Source: Stomorhina lunata (Eukaryota > Arthropoda > Insecta > Diptera > Rhiniidae). Taken from it: a stretch of 64,000 bases of DNA. The stretch's first letter is position 1. Each line of letters starts with the position of its first letter. This document shows, piece after piece, positions 57,457-64,000 of the stretch. The DNA is taken from contig OW121742.1 of NCBI GenBank assembly GCA_933228675.1, forward strand, positions 34,296,218-34,360,217, given 5' to 3'. Both the position numbers and the translations under genes were made by a program. The notes below the pieces were generated by a model, which was given only the letters and a program-made list of their open reading frames with translations, made no database searches and was not told the origin of the DNA.

Positions 57457-59302
57457 AACAAGTAAGAGTGTTATATTCGGCTGTGCCGATTCTTATATAC
57501 CCACCATCAAGTTGTGTTAAATTTAGAAACATATCTCATATATCTACAAGGGTGCAGCTAATTCAAAATCTGCACCAAAACTGGAAAAATCGCTAAGCTA
57601 ATTGGTATTGTTGGTAAAACCTTTGGACTAAATTAGGTTTCCGTAGCTTTATAGTTCAACATTCAAAAATATTTTAGTGGTTTCCCCAGTAATTACTTTG
57701 ATCAAAATTCGGTCTCATAACCAGGTATAGTTTTACATTAATAAGTTGTTAAATACTTTTCGTTGTGATTAATATGTAGTTAGGCTAAACACGTTAATAG
57801 TAATACGACAGGTCCATGTAATTCGTTATGAGTTCCTAATGCATTCATCATATATAAAGTCTGGGCTGAACATTGATTGATGCCTATCTAATTTCATTGG
57901 TGCAATCTTAATATAATGAATGTACCTCCAAATCTTTTTGATTGTAGATATAAAAAGGGGATGTTATATATATATAAAAATTATAGCCAAATGTTGACCG
58001 ATTGTAACAAAATTTTACACACTGGCTGGTATATATATAGAGCTTATTCTTCTTATTTAGTGGCCATAGCTATCATAGTTTCTAATTTAAAAGCTTTTAA
58101 CTGGCCTTTGCTAAAATTTTTGGTTTCCGTGAGTGTTTTTTATATGAAAGCTAAAGTCAAATATGGCTTGATTCCTATAAAATTTGATAAACTGATCAAA
58201 AATTGCATAAAACTTCCCTATTTTAAATTTAATCGTCATAGCTATTACAATTGTATTCAATTTATCAGCATTAATGTGTTTCCCGGGGCGGGGTTATATG
58301 GGAGCTCTAACTAAATTTGAACCGATTTTGTCCATTTTCAACACACATCTTTTTCAAGATATCCAAAATACTTTTGTAAAATTTTGTCCCTCTAGCTCTT
58401 TTCGTTAAGGCGCTATCGTGCTTTAATCTGACGGACAGACGGACATAAACAACCTTTTCTTTATGTATTTTTGTGTTTCCATAAGTTTTTTATATGGGAG
58501 CTATGGTCAAATGGTGACCGATTGTGACGAAATTGCACACTGGCTGGCATTGACATAAGACTTCCTTGTGCTTAATTTAGTCTTACTAGCTCTTGTAGTT
58601 AAGGAGCTATCACGATTTTATCTGACGGACAGATGGACATAAATCCCCTTTTCTTTTTGAATTTTTGTGTTTTCGTAAGTTTTTTATATGGGAGCTAGGT
58701 CAAATAAGGACTGATTGTGACAAAATTTTGCACACTGGCTGGCATTGATATAAGACTTTCTTGTGCCAAATTTAGTGGTTATATCTGTTATACTTTTAGA
58801 TTTATTGGCATTTAAGTGTATTTTGGGTGAAATTTAGCCTGTTTTCGTAAGTTTTTTGTATGGGAGCTATGGCTAAATGTCAACCGATTTCGATGAAATT
58901 TTATATGCTGCCTAGTGCTTATCTAAAACTTCTAGATACCAAATTTTGTCATCATAACTGTCATAATTTGTCATTTATTAGCAAATAAGCGATTAGCCTA
59001 GACGAGGTTATACGGGAGCTATGGTCAAATGCTAACCGATTTTGCCCAATTTCAATACCAAAATTTTCTCATAGATAGAGAATGTTTTTGCTAAGTTTCA
59101 GTTAGTTAGCTCTTTTCGTTTAGACGTTATCGTGATTTCAACAGACAGACAGACAGACATACGGACATAGCTCAATCGTCTAGGAATTTCATAAGGATTC
59201 AGAATATATATCGTTTTTGATTTTTGAACCAATATTAAGGAAATTACAAACGGAATGACAATCTCAATATACCCCCCATTCTTTTTGATGGTGGGTATAA
59301 TA
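57457..59302 (+). mobile_element. Dispersed repeat family B, copy 4 (most complete)
   Basis: The 5' end is AAACAAGTAAGAGTGTTATA, TTCGGCTGTGCCGA, TATACCCACCATCAAG. The interior has four or five ~180-200-bp segments each starting TATGGGAGCTA(T)GGTCAAAT and containing TTGCACACTGGCTGG; two end in a TCTGACGGACAGA tract. The 3' end is CAGACAGACAGACATACGG, then ATTCTTTTTGATGGTGGGTA. A 132-codon open frame (57916-58314) spans the non-coding repeats and shows no domain. The family is probably non-coding; the transposition mechanism is unknown to me. Confidence 0.75.
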
Positions 59303-59636
59303 AGTTCAAAGAAATTTGAGAAAAAATTATAAAAGCCCATATCTTTTCATAGAAATGCAGCACAACATTGCGTATGATTGTTTTTTTTCTGTGCACAAAA
59401 GCGAAATTTACAAATAAATCATACGCCCAGCTGGAACATTTTGTTATGAAGTGTCAAAGTGATTTGGTTGTTTATTATTAAAATTTAATTATTTGGTAAA
59501 TCTGATATATTTGCTGGAAAATTGCCAACGGAAATAAAAATGTGTTAATATTATATGTCATTATTGAAAGTATGACAATGAAATTTAAAATGGCCAGCAT
59601 AATTATGGTAATTTCCACTACAAACAAAAAAAATAT
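59303..59636. other. Unique sequence, no feature seen
   Basis: Short AT-rich interval between family B and the RTE-like LINE; nothing is recognised. Confidence 0.5.
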
Positions 59637-61140
59637 TAGGTTACTTACTTATTTACTTACTTAAATGGCCTGTAATTACAACCTGTTTAGGTCAAACGCC
59701 GAGTATATTTTAGAATTCCAAGCAAGTGAGCATATTCTCCAATTTCGTATACCAAGTTTCAAAAGATTTTCTTCTGCTTGGTCTTTCCATCGAAGTTTTG
59801 GACGCCCTCTTCTACGCATTCCCTCTGGATCATTATCTTGCCGGAGTATTTTCATCCATTCGCACAACATGTCCTAGCCAACGCAGACGCTGTTGCTTAA
59901 TGCGCTTTACTATGTCAATGTCAACGTATAACTCATACAGCTCATGGTTCATTCGATGTCGGTACTCATTGTTGGCGCAGACTGGTCCAAAGATTCTTCG
60001 TAGAATTTTCCTGTCAAATACTCCAAGGATAGCTTCATCTGTCTGTGCAAGTGCCCATGATTCAGCACCATACAATAACACGGGTAGTATGAGCGTTTTA
60101 TAGAGCGTGATTTTAGTTCTTACAGAGAGGACTTTATTTCTTAGCTGTTTGCTTAGTCCAAAATAGCATCGATTGGCAAGTATGATTCTACGTTTGATTT
60201 CAAAGCTTATATCGTTGTTGATGTTCACAGCGGTACCAAGGTATACAAATTCTTTTACAACCTCGAAGCTATAGTTCTCAACGGACACATGTGATCCGAT
60301 TCTAGTGGTCTGTCTGCCTGTAGAAACCATCAGTTTTGTTTTTGATTCATTTACAGCTAGACCCATTTTGTTTGATTCCTTCTCGATATTGGAAAAGGCG
60401 GCAGTTACCTCGCATAGAGTGCATCCTATAATATCAATGTCATCGGCAAACGCGAGTAGCATATGTTTTCTATTAAAAATTGTTCCTGTTGTATTAACTG
60501 CTGCATCTCGCAAGATTTTCTCTAAAGCAGTATTGAAGAGGTCACAAGATAAACTGCCACCTTGCCTGAATCCCCGTTTAGTTATGAAGGACTCTGATAG
60601 GTTCTTAGCTATCTTTGCAGATGATGTTGTATTAGTAAGTGTCATCCTGCATAACTTTATAAGCTTTGTAGGGATGCCGAACTCAGACATTGCTTCAAAC
60701 ACCTTCTTTCGTATCGGGCTGTCAAAAGCAGCTTTGTAGTCAACAAAGAGATGATACGTATCGATTTGTTTTTCCTGGGTCTTCTCTAGGATTTGACGTA
60801 GAGTAAAGATCTGGTAGTGGTTGATTTACCTGGTCTAAAGCCACATTGATATGTCCCAATTATTTCGTTTACTTTGGGCTTTAGCCTTTCACACAGTATG
60901 GTCGATAAAGTCTTATATGCAATTGAGAGGAGGCTTATCCCTCTATAATTTGCACATACAGTTTTATCTCCTTTTTTGTGGACTGGAGAAAGGACACTGA
61001 GATTCCAATCGTTCGGCATGCGTTCTTCTGACCATATGTATTCTAGGAGCCGGGACATATACTTTATCAGCTCGTCACCTCCAGCCTTAAAAAGCTCTGC
61101 TGGCAGACCATCGGCACCAGCAGCTTTATTATTTAAATAT
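59637..61140 (-). mobile_element. RTE-like non-LTR retrotransposon, 5'-truncated
   Basis: The minus strand encodes the reverse transcriptase and C-terminal part of a LINE: NNKAAGADGLPAELF, MPNDWNLSVLSPVHKKGD, YQCGFRPGKST, GFRQGGSLSCDLFN, the catalytic FADD, then LLYGAESWAL, RLRWLGHVVRM and GRPKLRWKDQ. It ends in an AAGT-type simple repeat (59641-59664), a tail style common in RTE elements. The endonuclease is missing. The fragment at 18.55 kb is a relative. Clade is tentative. Confidence 0.85.
59676..61130 (-). pseudogene. RTE-like LINE reverse transcriptase, two frameshifts
   Basis: Three frames carry one protein. 60786-61130 covers the fingers, up to FRPGKSTT. 59833-60702, extended upstream to about 60810 without a start codon, covers the palm with GGSLSC and FADD (FADD at about 60439-60450). 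59676-59870 covers the C-terminal GRPKLRWKDQ. The first shift looks like loss of one base near 60812, just after the STT codons. The second lies near 59836-59845. Not functional as it stands. Confidence 0.85.
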
Positions 61141-61170
61141 CCTACAATATTAGGTTATTGTAGGATATTT
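61134..61170. repeat. Short inverted repeat at the LINE 5' junction
   Basis: AAATATCCTACAATA and TATTGTAGGATATTT flank a short spacer (TTAGGT-like), forming a hairpin of about 15-bp arms. The left arm is the last LINE coding sequence (complement of IVGYLN). The right arm abuts the family A head. Confidence 0.8.
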
Positions 61171-63106
61171 ACACCCTTCACCACCATAGCACAGTAGGAA
61201 ATTTCGGCCAAAACCCCCATAAATATTTTTAATTTTTTTTAGGAAATTTTAGTGTCAGATCAGAGCTGACATTTCAAAACATGTAATCCCAAATTTTTAC
61301 CATACTGCATTGCCTACTAAGGCTGTAATAATTAATCAAAGTTTGGATTTTTGTTTATATGTTTTTAATAAAATTATTTGCATATTTGAACCCATACATA
61401 AAATTCACTTAATTTTGGAATACGTCTAAAATTTTAACTTCTTCTTTTTTGGATTAAAAAGTAGATACCTTTTACTAATTAACCGCGCCAATTTCGATAT
61501 TTTTTGATTTAAGCTTCATTTAGAATTCGAGCAGTTAAAACAACCATAAAAAAATTAAAAGAAAAAACTTTAATAAAAAGTTTAATAGACCGCGAATTTT
61601 TTTTAGAGATTTTTAGAGGTTGAAGCACAACACTCTCTAATAGCTGAATTGAATTATTAACAAGCTCTATGAATTTCATATCCATTTGCATCCAAATTTA
61701 AGAATTATAATGTTTTTAGTAACACCCCTTTTTCACAATTTTTTGTAATTTATCGCGAAAAAATCACTACTTGAAGTGAATTAAGGGCGTGATGTAATAT
61801 TTTTATGTCATTTTCTTTAGTTTCCTTTCTAATTCTATGCAAAATTTATATATAAAGATAAAAAAAACAACAAAATTTTTAATTTTATTTAAGTATATAG
61901 GTAGTGGTCACATAAATGTGGACGCAATAAAAATTGTAAAATCTGCAAATTTTATATTATTCAAGGCCTCGTAAATATTTTTTAAAAACACATTCTATGT
62001 TTAGAGTTTTTCTATAGGTTTGTTAGAAGCATACAAAATCTGGTTATAAGCTCATAGTATAAGGAAATGTCCGATTTTGGCAAGTCATGTATCGTATGAT
62101 AGGTATTCTTTTCATATATTATCCTATTTAAGTAAATCATTTTTATAATCGCCAGCAACGATTTGTTCAGCATGTTTATTAGTCCAGTTTTAAGTGACCA
62201 CAGACTTTATATTTTCTTAGAAAAACTATTTCAGTTTAACTAAAAGTATATTATTTATATACACTAAAAATTTCAAGAACAAAAGTCAAGAAATGACCAA
62301 GTTATTGAGTTTTGGCCGTATTCTCCCTCTGTGCATAGGTGGAAAGGGTATTATAAGTTTGTGCTGATGTATGTAGCGCATGGAAATATTTGTCTTAGAC
62401 ACACCTTTTAGTATACCAATAGGCTTAGAATCACTTTCTGAGCCGATTTCGCGATGTCCGTCCGTCCGTTTGGCTGGCTGGACCCCTATGTTAAGCTTGT
62501 AATCAAACTACAGGTCGCAATTCTGAAGATACTTTGATGAAATTTGGCACAAATCATTTTTTTGAAAATGGGACCATGGCTATTGAAATTGGTCAAAATC
62601 GGTCCATTATTTATGGTACCTCCCATAGGTCCCACTTACCGAAATTGATATATTGGTCTCAAATATCAATATTTTTTCATGAAATTTAAATCAAATACTG
62701 CTTATGTAAACTAAAATCACTGTACCAAATTTTGTTAAAATCGATCCACATTAAACAATAGCTCCCATACAAACTATTCTTTAAAAACGCTCTAAATGAG
62801 ACAAAAATTACTAAAACGCTCGTAAATCTAAAGATAATCAGAATTTTAAGTTTATTTTTTGCATACATAATTTTTGTGACAATCAGTTTGGCAAATATCG
62901 AGATAATCGGTCCACATTTGACCCTAGCTCTCATATAAGTCCAAATGACGGAAACAGCTTAAATATATAAGTTTTGAGAAAATGTTTGTATGATGCCAAA
63001 ATTTAGCAAATATTTGTCTTTATATAGGAAAGCTAACACCTTTGACCTTAGTGGTGAAGGGTATCGTATGGTCGGGCTTGTCCAACTGTAGCACTTTCTT
63101 ACTTGT
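61171..63106 (+). mobile_element. Dispersed repeat family A, copy 4, split by a DNA transposon
   Basis: The head ACCCTTCACCACCATA ends at 61188 and the element resumes with ATAGGTGGAAAGGGTATTAT at 62335. The rest (ATGTCCGTCCGTCCG, GGTCCCACTTACC, TCGGTCCACATTTGACC) runs to GGTGAAGGGTATCGTATGG ... TTACTTGTTTT at 63106. The break is exactly at the 1,146-bp insertion. Confidence 0.82.
61189..62334. mobile_element. 1,146-bp non-autonomous DNA transposon with GCACAG tips
   Basis: The left end is GCACAGTAGGAAATTTCGGC then CAAAAC. The right end, complemented, is GCACAGAGGGAGAATACGGC then CAAAAC: imperfect ~26-bp inverted repeats. A 3-bp duplication ATA flanks it (61186-61188, 62335-62337), and removing the element restores an uninterrupted family A head. 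No transposase frame is present (longest internal frame 60 codons). It shares the tip and duplication length with the 17688-18310 element. Confidence 0.87.
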
Positions 63107-64000
63107 TTTGAATTTAAAAAAGTTATCACTAAAAGTTAGAATTTAAGTAGAAACACTTAAAATATTATTTTGGATCATTCTGCAAGCAGTTTCCGGCTGT
63201 TAGGGTGAATAATGACAAAATTAATTTATTTGATGGACTGTTATTTTCTGTACAAATGGCTTGGTTACGTAGGAATGTAAATGAAACCAATTTGGTTTTG
63301 GAAGGATAGTTATTTTGAAAAATTGTGTTTTTCAATTTAAAAATTATTAGCTTAAAATGACATAATAGTTAGTCTAAAGGTCATTAAAAGCTTTTTAATG
63401 AAAGCCGCAATGCATCCCACTGGGGTAATTTGTAATATAAAAAAAAACAAATTCAATATTCATACGAAAACTTTTGACTTCACTTATATAAAAATTAATA
63501 TGAGAAATTTACAATAGATACACACTTTTTTGGGGAAAATTTTTGGTACAAAATTTTTAATACATTATAAAAATTTATTAGATAAAATTTTTAATATGAA
63601 AGTGTTATTTAAAAATGTTTAGTTCGAAATAGGTCAATAAGTCTTTATTAATGAAAGACGGATTTTCATTAGAAAAAATATATGCCAATATAATTTATAC
63701 ACTAAATCCAATGTTTCTTAAATTTTGTAACCTCCTTTTGAAAAATATGATTTGTAGAAGTTTTCAAAATATTCATTTTTGTGAAACTATTTCGCTGTAG
63801 GAGTCAAATCTAGTTCTAGTCTAGAAATTTTCTAAATTTTAGGAATAAGGAAGTGACTACTTTGAGCTAAATCGGGAGTTAATATCGAATTTGAAGACCA
63901 ATTAGCAGGTAAATTTTTTTTTCTCAGCCAAAAGCAGTTGTTTTTATAATATTTGTGCCTTGATTATTTTTTAAGGTAGTTCCAACATCCTTTAGCCATA
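63107..64000. other. Unique sequence, no feature seen
   Basis: AT-rich sequence up to the window edge, with a few weak AAATTTTTAATA repeats near 63530-63610. No gene or element is recognised. Confidence 0.5.

Noticed and set aside
57916..58314. 132-codon plus-strand open frame
   Set aside because: It runs through the family B repeat segments, which recur with stops in other copies; no domain is visible.
59726..60739. Plus-strand open frames of 125 and 144 codons
   Set aside because: They are antisense to the RTE-like reverse transcriptase, which explains the open reading.

Overview
This is AT-rich eukaryotic DNA from a fly. It has very short (67-68 nt) introns next to a very long one, a MEC-2/stomatin-like protein very close to known insect and nematode family members, and arrays built on TTTCTATAGAAA. 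From general knowledge I would guess a calyptrate fly (blowfly, house fly or stable fly group); I cannot name the species. Coding sequence of the host is under 1 kb of the 64 kb.

The only host gene I can support lies on the minus strand: the N-terminal 191 codons of a stomatin (SPFH/band 7) protein. Seven coding exons fit in frame: 53887-53898 (start codon), 53741-53819, 53661-53672 (a 12-nt microexon), 11304-11413, 11032-11104, 10806-10888 and 6142-6345. The C-terminal exons lie beyond base 1. The intron between the microexon and the membrane-hairpin exon is about 42.2 kb. It holds most of the repeats. The next large introns (10805-6346, and 6141 to beyond the window) are also mostly tandem repeats.

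Regions: 0.5-3.3 kb, 31-bp array with a block of a distinct variant; 3.9-6.0 kb, six copies of a ~365-bp unit; 7.1-10.7 kb, degenerate ~29-bp array; 12.6-13.7 kb, 5'-truncated LINE with poly(A); 13.8-15.9 kb, a 1.03-kb tandem duplication carrying a dispersed repeat ('family A'); 16-18.7 kb, a second dispersed family ('family B'), a 623-bp inverted-repeat transposon and a LINE 3' end; 19.9-26.3 kb, 29-bp array with a 2.5-kb internal duplication; 28.0-30.1 kb, the same 29-bp family in inverse orientation, inside a family B copy; 32.2-33.2 kb, a 21-bp array that flips strand in its middle; 34.4-36.5 kb, a second LINE copy carrying nested insertions (254-bp MITE; tRNA-Ala-headed SINE which itself holds a family A-like piece); 40.2-43.1 kb, another SINE copy, then a family B copy with (CTGT)n and a 31-bp array; 44.2-46.5 kb, adjoining 33-bp and 12-bp arrays; 48.4-52.5 kb, degenerate 29-bp array; 53.6-53.9 kb, first exons; 54.3-56.8 kb, another 29-bp array upstream of the gene; 57.5-63.1 kb, family B, a frameshifted RTE-like LINE, and a family A copy split by a 1,146-bp inverted-repeat transposon.

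The most unusual theme is that separate arrays with different unit lengths (29, 31, 33 bp) share a self-complementary core, TTTCTATA(TA)GAAA, joined to an array-specific spacer. Most of them lie in the introns of one gene, and two sets lie in inverted orientation, so the nascent transcript could form long double-stranded RNA. Boundaries of repeats were read by eye and are approximate unless a target-site duplication is given.
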